A stretch of 64,000 nt of DNA, from assembly GCF_002741945.1 (NCBI RefSeq), contig NZ_MDVN01000012.1, positions 1-64,000 of the forward strand, in the 5' to 3' direction. The position numbers and the translations under genes were made by a program. Shown here piece by piece: positions 53,274 through 61,290 of this stretch. The stretch is from Gaetbulibacter sp. 4G1 (GTDB taxonomy: Bacteria; Bacteroidota; Bacteroidia; Flavobacteriales; Flavobacteriaceae). How positions within the stretch are numbered: position 1 is the first letter of the stretch; each line of letters begins with the position of its first letter. Under the pieces are notes generated by a model. It did not search any database, was not told the DNA's origin, and saw only the letters and a program-made list of their open reading frames with translations.

Positions 53274-53896
53274 TATAGTTGTATTAAGGTTTGAGATTCT
53301 AAATAATTTAAAGTATTTGGTCCTTCATTAAATAGCAAATCTAAAATGCTTAAATTAGGAATATAACCGTGTTTGTTACTAAATACTTGTGTGTAAGGTT
53401 CAAATTTATGAGAAGCTTCTTTTTTTGCATTTACCAAGTATCTATAGTCTGTTTTGTTTTCAATTGATTTTTGAAAAATTTCTGTTTTCGATGTCTCTAA
53501 TTCTAATTGTAAACAATCACAAATAACATCAAAGCATTTCAAATTAAAATCTAAAATATAATCTGCTTTTATTTCAAATAATGGTTGCAACTCATCTTCA
53601 TAATACTCAAAAAAAGGAGAAGTGCGATATGCAGAAAGTAACGATTTCCAATGGAGATTTTGCCAATTCCCTTCATTAAAAATTTTTACATCCCTATATT
53701 TTTGACGATTTTTTTGAGAATGAATAACAGGAATGTTTAAAGCCAATTTTCCATTAGCTCCGTAAATATAAGTACGATTTCTATAGGTTTGTTTTAAGAA
53801 ATTATCATCAACTTCAAACACTACATGTTTTGCATTTGCTATGGCAACAAAATGCGCAATGTTTGGAAAATATGTTGGATGGATGACGACGTTCAT
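53273..53896 (-). CDS. WbqC-like family protein
   Basis: The 207-aa protein shows the WbqC pattern: VIHPTYFPNIAHFVAIANA at the start, KQTYRNRTYIYGANGKLALNIPV and NWQNLHWKSLLSAYRTSPFFEYY. WbqC genes occur in O-antigen clusters, but this copy is in the conserved lepB neighbourhood, so its role is not established. It overlaps DUF6122 and the TPR-membrane gene by one base each. Confidence 0.88.
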   Translation of the reverse strand: MNVVIHPTYFPNIAHFVAIANAKHVVFEVDDNFLKQTYRNRTYIYGANGKLALNIPVIHSQKNRQKYRDVKIFNEGNWQNLHWKSLLSAYRTSPFFEYYEDELQPLFEIKADYILDFNLKCFDVICDCLQLELETSKTEIFQKSIENKTDYRYLVNAKKEASHKFEPYTQVFSNKHGYIPNLSILDLLFNEGPNTLNYLESQTLIQL

Positions 53897-55125
53897 TATT
53901 TTAAAATAAGACTACCTAACCAAGTGTATCCAATAAACATAACCCCAATAGCAAGACCAATGCTACCAATGGAATAAGAAAGTAAACTACAAACAATAGC
54001 GATTAAAACCATTGAAGAACCATAAATTAGATTAATAATTTTTGATTTTTTATGGTTAGTAAGAAATGCTCTTGTTAATGGTAAGATAACAGCCAAAAAT
54101 GTTAAGCTTAACATAGTGAAATAGTCTACTTTAATTATTAAAGATATCATGAACATTAGTAGCGACGCGATAAGTAATGCAAAAAATATTTGACCACTAA
54201 GCTTTTCTTGTTTGTCCAATAGGTATTTTCCATGCTTGTCAAACATAAGTAACATATTTGATAGCGGATCCATAATCCAACTTCCTAAGGCAAATAATAA
54301 ATAGAGGATTATTAAAGGTATAGCTAAATATGTTAAACCACTAGCAGAAAGAATTTTTACTGAAAAACGATATGCAAGGTATAAGCCAATAATAAAGAAC
54401 CACTGATTTTTATCTGATTTATTAGAAATCCAAAAAGCATATTGTAGGTATAAATTGTAAATCTTGTTTTTTGATTTTATGGCAGTAACCATACCGTTTC
54501 TCGCATATTCTATATTTGGATTAAGAATTAAAGCTTCTTTAAAATGTATTAAAGCTTTTTCTGTGTTGTTATGTTCAAGAGAACTCCATCCTACATTAGC
54601 GTGAGAGTGTGCATCTTCGGGGTTATCTTGTAACAAAAATTCGATAGAAGATTTTGCTTCTTTTTTTCTATTTAGTTTTGTTAACGCTGTTGTTCTAGCA
54701 TTTAAACAAAAATTATTTTTAGCATCAATTTTTAAGCCTTCATTTGCATATTTTAAAGCTTCTTCAAATTTTTTTTGAAATAAGTATATGTACGCTTTTT
54801 GACCAAAAAAATTTTCATTAAAAGGGTGTATCTCTATAGCTTTATCAATGCTTTCTATTGCTTCAGATTCATTGTTTTTATGTAAATATATTTGTGATAA
54901 TAAGAAATAAATATCTTCAGAATTTGGTGAATCTACTCTCAATTCTAAGGCTAAATTTAATGCTTTTTCAACATCATCATTTTGAAAAAAACATTGAGAT
55001 AAATAATATTTCGCATTAAAACTATCAATATTTTCAGTCAATGCATCTTGTAAAAATTTTATAGCTTGACTATATCTTCCAATCTCAAAAAGTTGTATAC
55101 CTCTCTCTAAATTTGGGCTAATCAT
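53896..55125 (-). CDS. TPR protein with C-terminal membrane domain
   Basis: The 409-aa protein has about six TPRs in residues 1-215 (GIQLFEIGRYSQAIKFLQDA; SEAIESIDKAIEIHPFNENF; EEALKYANEGLKIDAKNNF; EKALIHFKEALILNPNIEY) and then five to six hydrophobic helices in 235-409. The cytoplasmic TPR part could be a docking surface that recruits proteins to the inner membrane. Its ATG overlaps the stop of the TPR-AAA+ gene by one base, so the two are probably made together. No catalytic motif is visible. Confidence 0.85.
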   Translation of the reverse strand: MISPNLERGIQLFEIGRYSQAIKFLQDALTENIDSFNAKYYLSQCFFQNDDVEKALNLALELRVDSPNSEDIYFLLSQIYLHKNNESEAIESIDKAIEIHPFNENFFGQKAYIYLFQKKFEEALKYANEGLKIDAKNNFCLNARTTALTKLNRKKEAKSSIEFLLQDNPEDAHSHANVGWSSLEHNNTEKALIHFKEALILNPNIEYARNGMVTAIKSKNKIYNLYLQYAFWISNKSDKNQWFFIIGLYLAYRFSVKILSASGLTYLAIPLIILYLLFALGSWIMDPLSNMLLMFDKHGKYLLDKQEKLSGQIFFALLIASLLMFMISLIIKVDYFTMLSLTFLAVILPLTRAFLTNHKKSKIINLIYGSSMVLIAIVCSLLSYSIGSIGLAIGVMFIGYTWLGSLILK

Positions 55126-56429
55126 TACTTTTTAATTTTAAGATAAGTTAATATATCATCATATAATCCAGAATCATTAGAGTATAAAGCATAGTTTTTT
55201 GCAGAACCAAACCATTCTTTTGTTGAAGGTTTCATTTTACTAATAGCCTTAACTATATCTTTAGTAGAAAGTGGTTTTGGAATACCATCTTTAAAAGACT
55301 CTACAAGTTTTTGTTCAATGGCAATATCAATACTTGATTTTATATCAGCACCAGAGAATTCTTTACTTTTTTTAGCAAGATTTTTTAGATTTATATTTTC
55401 AACAGGTTTTTCTTGTAGTTGAATTTGGAAAATGGATTCTCTTGCTTTCTCATCAGGTGGAGCAATAAAAATAATCCTATCGAAACGCCCAGGGCGTCTA
55501 AAAGCCGGGTCTATATACCATGGAGCATTTGTAGCGCCTAAAATCAATATACCGTCATTGTTTGAGTCAATGCCATCAAGCTCAGATAAAAATTGATTAA
55601 TTACCGTTCTACCTGCTGTTTTGTTTATATCATTTCTATTTGCTCCTAGAGCATCTATTTCGTCAATAAAAATTACGCATGGTTTATTTTTTCTTGCTGT
55701 TTGAAAAATTTCATGTAGATTTTTTTCTGAATTTCCTAGCCACATATCTAAAATATCATTAATACCAACATTAATGAAATTAGCATTAATCTCTCCAGCT
55801 GTAGCTCTAGCTATATGGGTTTTTCCACAACCAGGTGGTCCGTAAAGCAAAATACCTCCTCCAATTTTTTTGCCATATGCTTTGTATAAGTCTTTATGTA
55901 AAAGAGGCTTTATTATTTTTAAATCAATTTCTTCTTTTACTTCTTCCATCCCACCAACATTTTCAAAATTAATGGTGGGTTTTTTTAAAAAGGTAACTGC
56001 GTCATTATCAATAAAATCGCTTTCTGTGTTTACTGTTGATACTTTAAAGAAAGATTCAAAATCTTCATTTGTGTAAAATTTGTCTATATCAAGAATACTT
56101 TGATAAATAGGTAATGCTTCTGCAAGATTTTTTTGTTCGATCAAACAATAGCAATACAATTCTAAATAATCAACGTTGTTCGACTTTTCAACAAGCTCTT
56201 CTAATATAACTTCTGTTAAATTAAATTTCGATTGTTTGAAATAACATTTTGCTAAAAGGTATTTGTATTCATTTTTAGGTGAGTTATCTAGAACTTGTAT
56301 AAGATGTTTTTCAGCTTCATCAAAATTTAAATTTGTCATATAGATTTTAACAATTTGAACGCGTAACTCAAAATTATCTGGAGAAAACTCTAGTGCTTTT
56401 AAAAGACTTTCAAGTAGTGATATACTCAT
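55125..56429 (-). CDS. TPR-AAA+ ATPase resembling the Vps4/katanin group
   Basis: The 434-aa protein has TPR-like helices at 1-120 and an AAA+ module at about 155-410. Walker A is GPPGCGKT (197-204), Walker B is VIFIDEID (252-258), sensor 1 is N301, and arginine fingers lie in FRRPGRFDR (311-316). The pore-loop segment DMWLGNSEKN, with W230, resembles the WxGESE loop of Vps4, katanin and spastin rather than FtsH or ClpX, and GGMEEVKEEI is the usual AAA entry motif. Protein unfolding or complex disassembly is the expected activity. It is fused operonically to the TPR-membrane gene, forming a putative two-part machine inserted between lepB and wbqC. Confidence 0.88.
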   Translation of the reverse strand: MSISLLESLLKALEFSPDNFELRVQIVKIYMTNLNFDEAEKHLIQVLDNSPKNEYKYLLAKCYFKQSKFNLTEVILEELVEKSNNVDYLELYCYCLIEQKNLAEALPIYQSILDIDKFYTNEDFESFFKVSTVNTESDFIDNDAVTFLKKPTINFENVGGMEEVKEEIDLKIIKPLLHKDLYKAYGKKIGGGILLYGPPGCGKTHIARATAGEINANFINVGINDILDMWLGNSEKNLHEIFQTARKNKPCVIFIDEIDALGANRNDINKTAGRTVINQFLSELDGIDSNNDGILILGATNAPWYIDPAFRRPGRFDRIIFIAPPDEKARESIFQIQLQEKPVENINLKNLAKKSKEFSGADIKSSIDIAIEQKLVESFKDGIPKPLSTKDIVKAISKMKPSTKEWFGSAKNYALYSNDSGLYDDILTYLKIKK

Positions 56430-56441
56430 GAATTATTTTTT

Positions 56442-58022
56442 TTATTTCGATTTTCGTCTTGCTCTCCATTTATTAAACCCAATCCAACCAAATAATATAA
56501 CTAAGAATGGAATAAAATAAGATGTTGCTTTTCCACTACCACTAACGGTTGTGAAGAATCTTTCCCACCTAGCATTAGGAAATCCATCCCAACTCATCCA
56601 AATAAATACAGGCTTACCTAATACGTGATCAAAAGGAACAAATCCCCAACGTCTTGCATCTACTGAATTATGACGATTATCTCCCATCATCCAATAATAG
56701 TTTTGTTTGAAGGTATAAGTGTTTGTAACCTGTCCATTAATTAGGATTTGATTACCTTTTACTTGTAATGTGTTGCCTTCATATTCTGTAATAACACGTT
56801 TGTAAAGCGGTAAAACCTCTAAGTTAATATCTATAGTTTTGCCCTCTTCAGGAATATAAAGAGGCCCAAAGAAATCAATATTCCATTTATAATCGGGATG
56901 ATGTGGAAAAATATTTGGATCTCTACGTCCTTTTTCGTCTTTAATAGGGATGATACTAGCAACATTTGGGTGGTTCTTGAATTTTGCTAAGGCTTCATCA
57001 GAAATTGCAGAAAAGCCATACGTATTTTGATTATTGATAATTCTAAATCCATCAGTAATATCGTATCGTTCTTTAAGGTATTTGGCATTAAATTGATTTG
57101 TTTTTGGCTGCACATAATAACTGAATTGTAAATGTGCTCTATCTGGTAATACATTTTGTTTTCCGTTAATGTAAACGTACCCATCTCTGACTTCTAAAGT
57201 GTCTCCAGCTATAGCAACACAACGTTTTACAAGGTTTGTTTTCTTATCAATAGGTTTGTAGTAGTTTCTGTCAGGAGTAAAAACATCCATGTCTCTTAGC
57301 GTATCTGCAGGTTGATTGAAAACTACAATCTCATTTCTGTCAATTTTTTCAAACCCTGGTAATCGCATATATGGTAATTGCAATTTATTTATCCACGATG
57401 TTTTTCTTTCTTCAAAACGATCGTTAAACAAATATGATTTTTTATTTAAAATAGGAATAGTGTCATGTACCATAGGAGCCCCAACTGTAGTCATTGGTAT
57501 TCTAGCGCCATAATGAAATTTACTAACAAAAAGAAAGTCACCAACTAATAAGGATTTTTCTAATGATGATGATGGAATAGTAAAGGGTTGAATAAAGTAA
57601 GTATGTACAATGGTTGCTGCAACAATAGCAAAAAGAATAGAGCTTGTCCATTCGCCAGAACTAGATTTTGGTTGAATATTTCTATCTTTTACATACTCAA
57701 CATCGGCAATATAATTTAAATAAAAGTTATAAAACCCAAGGGTTACAACTGCTAAAAAAGTATCTAACTTGGTGTTTTTGCCAAAACTTCTTGCTGTTTC
57801 TACCCAAACCACTATTAACATAATAAGGTTTACAATGGGTAAGAATAACAAAATGATCCACCACCAAGGGCGATTAATGATTTTCATTAAAACAACACCA
57901 TTGTATACAGGAATAAAGGCTTCCCAAGCTTGTCTGCCAGCTTTAATGTATAATTTCCAAGTACCTAAACCATGTATTACTTGAATAATTAGAATAAATA
58001 TAAACCATTGCATTAAAGTCAT
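56442..58022 (-). CDS. lepB: Signal peptidase I, long Bacteroidota form
   Basis: The 526-aa enzyme removes signal peptides on the periplasmic side. Catalytic Ser153 lies in IPSSSLEKSLLVGD and the general-base Lys in LVKRCVAIAGDTLEV; MMGDNRHNSVDARRWG is box E. It is much longer than E. coli LepB. Residues 1-110 form an extra multi-helix membrane domain (GRQAWEAFIPVYNGVVLMKI, WWIILLFLPIVNLIMLIVVW) resembling DUF5684, and the periplasmic domain has a large insertion. It lies 12 bases upstream of the TPR-AAA+ gene. Confidence 0.94.
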   Translation of the reverse strand: MTLMQWFIFILIIQVIHGLGTWKLYIKAGRQAWEAFIPVYNGVVLMKIINRPWWWIILLFLPIVNLIMLIVVWVETARSFGKNTKLDTFLAVVTLGFYNFYLNYIADVEYVKDRNIQPKSSSGEWTSSILFAIVAATIVHTYFIQPFTIPSSSLEKSLLVGDFLFVSKFHYGARIPMTTVGAPMVHDTIPILNKKSYLFNDRFEERKTSWINKLQLPYMRLPGFEKIDRNEIVVFNQPADTLRDMDVFTPDRNYYKPIDKKTNLVKRCVAIAGDTLEVRDGYVYINGKQNVLPDRAHLQFSYYVQPKTNQFNAKYLKERYDITDGFRIINNQNTYGFSAISDEALAKFKNHPNVASIIPIKDEKGRRDPNIFPHHPDYKWNIDFFGPLYIPEEGKTIDINLEVLPLYKRVITEYEGNTLQVKGNQILINGQVTNTYTFKQNYYWMMGDNRHNSVDARRWGFVPFDHVLGKPVFIWMSWDGFPNARWERFFTTVSGSGKATSYFIPFLVILFGWIGFNKWRARRKSK

Positions 58023-58086
58023 AATCGTAATTTTTGTTGTTTAGTTAGTAGTTAAGCATTAAATGCTGTTACATATTTATTAAGTA

Positions 58087-58791
58087 TTAACCAATATTTA
58101 ACACATCATTCATTGTAAAAATACCAGTTTTATTCACAATCCATTCTGCAGCAATTACAGCGCCTAAAGCAAAGCCTTGTCGGTTATGTGCCACGTGTTC
58201 TATAGAAATAGTATCTACTTCGCTTTCGTAATTTACAGTATGCGTTCCAGGAACATTTTCAATCCGCTTTGCGGTAATAGGAATAGTGTTCACTCCACTT
58301 TCGTCTAGTTTCCAATTATCAAACCCATCGTGTTCAGAAATTATACCATCTGCTAAAGAAATAGCTGTTCCACTAGGAGCATCAAGCTTTTGAGTGTGGT
58401 GAATCTCCTCCATTGTAACATTATACTGCTTCAAAGCACTCATCATTTTTGCAAGTGTTTTATTAAGCTCAAAGAAAATATTAACACCTAAACTGTAGTT
58501 TGAAGCGTAAATAAAAGCTCCACTTTTTTCTTTGCATAGGTTTACGGCATCATTGTATTTATCTAACCAACCAGTTGTTCCAGAAATAACTGGGACGTTG
58601 TTGTTTAAACAATTAGAAATGTTATTGAAAGCAACATCTGGAATACTAAAGTCTATTGCAACATCTGCTTTAGTAATATCGTAATCTTTATCATCTTTGT
58701 CAACTGCTAAAACAATATTGTGTCCACGTTTTATGGCAATTTGTTCTATGGTTTTTCCCATTTTTCCGTATCCAAGTAAAGCGATATTCAT
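58087..58791 (-). CDS. dapB: 4-hydroxy-tetrahydrodipicolinate reductase
   Basis: The 234-aa enzyme of the diaminopimelate/lysine pathway reduces HTPA with NAD(P)H. The Rossmann start is ALLGYGKMGKTIEQIA, substrate and catalytic residues lie in MEEIHHTQKLDAPSGTA, and EHVAHNRQGFALGA is the C-terminal signature. The VISGTTGW segment is also typical. It lies between DUF5683 and lepB as usual for the family. Confidence 0.95.
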   Translation of the reverse strand: MNIALLGYGKMGKTIEQIAIKRGHNIVLAVDKDDKDYDITKADVAIDFSIPDVAFNNISNCLNNNVPVISGTTGWLDKYNDAVNLCKEKSGAFIYASNYSLGVNIFFELNKTLAKMMSALKQYNVTMEEIHHTQKLDAPSGTAISLADGIISEHDGFDNWKLDESGVNTIPITAKRIENVPGTHTVNYESEVDTISIEHVAHNRQGFALGAVIAAEWIVNKTGIFTMNDVLNIG

Positions 58792-58825
58792 ATGTATTTA
58801 TATTATTTGCTTAATTTACTATGGG

Positions 58826-59446
58826 TTAAAATTTAAAATTTAAAGTTAACCCAAGATTGCCAGTAGCATCTATTTCATTTATTTTATAATGTGGAGCCAA
58901 TGTTAAGTTTTCATCAACATTATATTGCATTAAATGTGCATCTACGTTGGCATCAATAATATTTAAAGCGTATAAACCAACGGTTACTAAAAGAGATACT
59001 TCTTTGTTTCTTCTGAATAATTTTTGTGCACGACGCAAGCCATCGTCGGTCACTCTTGGCGTTTCAAGTTGATTACCCTCAGAATCTAAATAAAATTCAT
59101 CATTTGTAAAACCAGCTAATCTACTTTTATAGGCATCACGGTACCTTTTATATTCATTATTGTTAGTGATATAAAAATAGGTTCCTGCTCCTAAAGCAAC
59201 ATAAACTATGGGAATTTTCCAATATTTTTTATTGTAAGCCTGGCCTAAACCAGGTAAAACAGCAGAATAAAATGCTGCTTTTGCAGGAGATAATGGATTA
59301 ATAGGCTCTTTAATTTTAATAATAGAATCTATAACAACTTCTTTTGGAAGCTCTCCTAGTTCTTTGTTCTTATCTTTATCTTGAGCTAATAATGAAAAGC
59401 AACTTAAAAATAAAAATATTCCTGTTATTGGAAGCTTATTTAGCAC
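58826..59446 (-). CDS. DUF5683-domain exported protein
   Basis: The 206-aa protein has a signal peptide ending near LLAQ. The DUF5683 region has SPAKAAFYSAVLPGLGQAYN and YWKIPIVYVALGAGTYFYI, two hydrophobic hairpins, and a DANVDAHLMQYNVDENLTL C-terminal part. The family is specific to Bacteroidota and always sits near parB/dapB, but its function is unknown. Its start overlaps parB by 11 bases. Confidence 0.88.
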   Translation of the reverse strand: MLNKLPITGIFLFLSCFSLLAQDKDKNKELGELPKEVVIDSIIKIKEPINPLSPAKAAFYSAVLPGLGQAYNKKYWKIPIVYVALGAGTYFYITNNNEYKRYRDAYKSRLAGFTNDEFYLDSEGNQLETPRVTDDGLRRAQKLFRRNKEVSLLVTVGLYALNIIDANVDAHLMQYNVDENLTLAPHYKINEIDATGNLGLTLNFKF

Positions 59447-60344
59447 CTTGAACTAATTTTTTTATACGATTAAAATCTTCTTCTGAATGAAAAGGAATTG
59501 TTATTTTTCCTTTTCCGTTTTTAGAGACTTTAACGTCAATTTTATGTCCAAAGTATTCTGAAAAAGCAGTTATACCTTTTTTTATGAATTTTGGAACATC
59601 TTCTTCTTCGTCTTTTTTTTCAGGGGCTAAGGTTTCGTTAGTATTAAAGTTACGCACTAAACCTTCAGTTTCTCTAACTGATAATTTATCAGAAAGTATT
59701 TTTTCGTAAATATCTAGTTGAATTGATTGATCTTCAATAGTAATTAATGCACGGCCATGTCCCATAGAAATAAAACCATCCCTCATTCCAGTTTGAATGA
59801 TAGGATCGAGTTTTAATAAACGTAAATAGTTAGCAATGGTAGAGCGCTTTTTTCCAACACGCTCACTCATTTGCTCTTGTGTTAAATTAATTTCGTCAAT
59901 TAAGCGTTGATACGACAAAGCAATTTCAATAGGATCTAAATCTTGACGTTGAATATTCTCAACTAACGCCATTTCTAAGGATTCCTGATCGTTTGCAATT
60001 CTTACATAGGCAGGAATAGTTTCTAAACCTATTAATTTAGAAGCTCTAAAACGACGCTCACCAGAAACTAATTGATATTTATTTAATCCTAATTTTCTAA
60101 CTGTTATAGGTTGAATAATACCTAATTCCTTTATAGATGAGGCTAACTCGCGAAGAGATTCTTCACTAAATTTTGTTCGTGGTTGAAAAGGATTGACCTC
60201 AATAAAATCTAAATCTAACTCAACAATATTACCTATAACTTTATCGGCATTTTTATCTTGTACAGATTGAATATCGTTACTAGGGTCTTTTAAAAGCGCC
60301 GATAAACCTCTACCTAAAGCCTGTTTTTTTGTTGCCTTAGCCAT
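59436..60344 (-). CDS. parB: Chromosome-partitioning protein ParB
   Basis: The 302-aa protein binds parS, spreads as a CTP-dependent clamp and works with ParA in chromosome segregation. The N-terminal CTPase region has VNPFQPRTKF, ELGIIQPITVRKL and SGERRFRASKLIGL. The HTH region (MSERVGKKRSTIANYLRLL) recognises parS. The C-terminal part is a dimerisation domain. It is three bases behind parA. No parS was found in the window by eye. Confidence 0.94.
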   Translation of the reverse strand: MAKATKKQALGRGLSALLKDPSNDIQSVQDKNADKVIGNIVELDLDFIEVNPFQPRTKFSEESLRELASSIKELGIIQPITVRKLGLNKYQLVSGERRFRASKLIGLETIPAYVRIANDQESLEMALVENIQRQDLDPIEIALSYQRLIDEINLTQEQMSERVGKKRSTIANYLRLLKLDPIIQTGMRDGFISMGHGRALITIEDQSIQLDIYEKILSDKLSVRETEGLVRNFNTNETLAPEKKDEEEDVPKFIKKGITAFSEYFGHKIDVKVSKNGKGKITIPFHSEEDFNRIKKLVQGAK

Positions 60345-60347
60345 AAT

Positions 60348-61112
60348 TTAGGAGTTTTTATTGATAATTTCTTTTGCCAAACTTAAGTAATTACTTGCAC
60401 CTTTACTACCTGCGTCGTAATTAATTATACTTTCACCATAGCTAGGGGCTTCGCTTAAGCGTACATTACGTTGAATTATAGTTTGAAAAACCATATTATT
60501 AAAGTGCTTTTGCACTTCTTCTACAACTTGGTTTGATAATCGTAAACGAGAATCGTACATGGTAAGCAATAAACCTTCAATATCTAATTCTGGATTATGT
60601 ATTTTTTGTACACTTTTTATAGTGTTTAACAGTTTTCCTAAGCCTTCTAAGGCAAAATATTCACACTGAATAGGAATTATTACTGCATCAGCAGCTGTTA
60701 ACGCATTCAATGTTAATAAACCTAAAGAAGGAGCACAATCAATTAAAATATAATCGTAATCATTTTTAATATCATCTAGCGCTTTTTTAAGCATATATTC
60801 ACGAGCATCTTTATCAACAAGTTCTATTTCAATAGCTACTAGGTCAATATGAGCTGGAATAATATCTAAATTTGGTGTTTCTGTTTTTATTATGGCTTCT
60901 TTAGCAGAGTTAGAATGCTCTAAAAGTTGGTAAGTGCCAATTTCTACAGTTTCAACATCTATACCAATTCCAGAAGTTGCATTTGCTTGAGGGTCAGCAT
61001 CTATAAGTAAAACTTTTTTTTCTAGAACGCCTAATGAAGCTGCTAAGTTTATTGAAGTTGTTGTTTTGCCAACACCTCCTTTTTGGTTAGCAATTGCAAT
61101 GATTTTACCCAT
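60348..61112 (-). CDS. parA: Chromosome-partitioning ATPase ParA (Soj)
   Basis: The 254-aa Walker-type ATPase has the deviant Walker A KGGVGKTTTSINLA, Walker A' LLIDADPQANATSGIG and Walker B DYILIDCAPSLGLLTLNA. It binds non-specific DNA in the ATP state and moves ParB-parS complexes. Length matches chromosomal Soj proteins lacking an N-terminal HTH. It is divergent from the M16 protease gene. Confidence 0.95.
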   Translation of the reverse strand: MGKIIAIANQKGGVGKTTTSINLAASLGVLEKKVLLIDADPQANATSGIGIDVETVEIGTYQLLEHSNSAKEAIIKTETPNLDIIPAHIDLVAIEIELVDKDAREYMLKKALDDIKNDYDYILIDCAPSLGLLTLNALTAADAVIIPIQCEYFALEGLGKLLNTIKSVQKIHNPELDIEGLLLTMYDSRLRLSNQVVEEVQKHFNNMVFQTIIQRNVRLSEAPSYGESIINYDAGSKGASNYLSLAKEIINKNS

Positions 61113-61216
61113 TAATGATTTGGTTTTATTAAACGTAAAAATACAATTATTTATGAGTATAGGAAATTGAAGTTGTTAACATTCGATTAGAGGTATTGTG
61201 TTGTGAGAAATCTCTA

Positions 61217-61244
61217 TTTTTTTGTTAAATTTTTAACAAAAAAA
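61217..61244. promoter_or_regulatory. Perfect AT-only inverted repeat between parA and the M16 gene
   Basis: TTTTTTTGTTAAA and TTTAACAAAAAAA flank a 2-base centre, forming a 28-base palindrome. It lies 47 bases before the M16 ATG and about 105 bases before parA. It may be an operator or a weak hairpin. Confidence 0.35.
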
Positions 61245-61290
61245 ACAATAAAGTTATCTTATATTTACAAAAAACATCAAATATTTCATC

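Noticed and set aside
56987-57184. Minus-strand 65-codon ORF inside lepB
   Set aside because: It is an alternative frame fully inside signal peptidase I with no independent support.
58192-58197. CACGTG core in a parS-like context near parB
   Set aside because: It encodes the conserved EHVAHNRQG motif of DapB, and the flanks do not form the 16-base parS palindrome.
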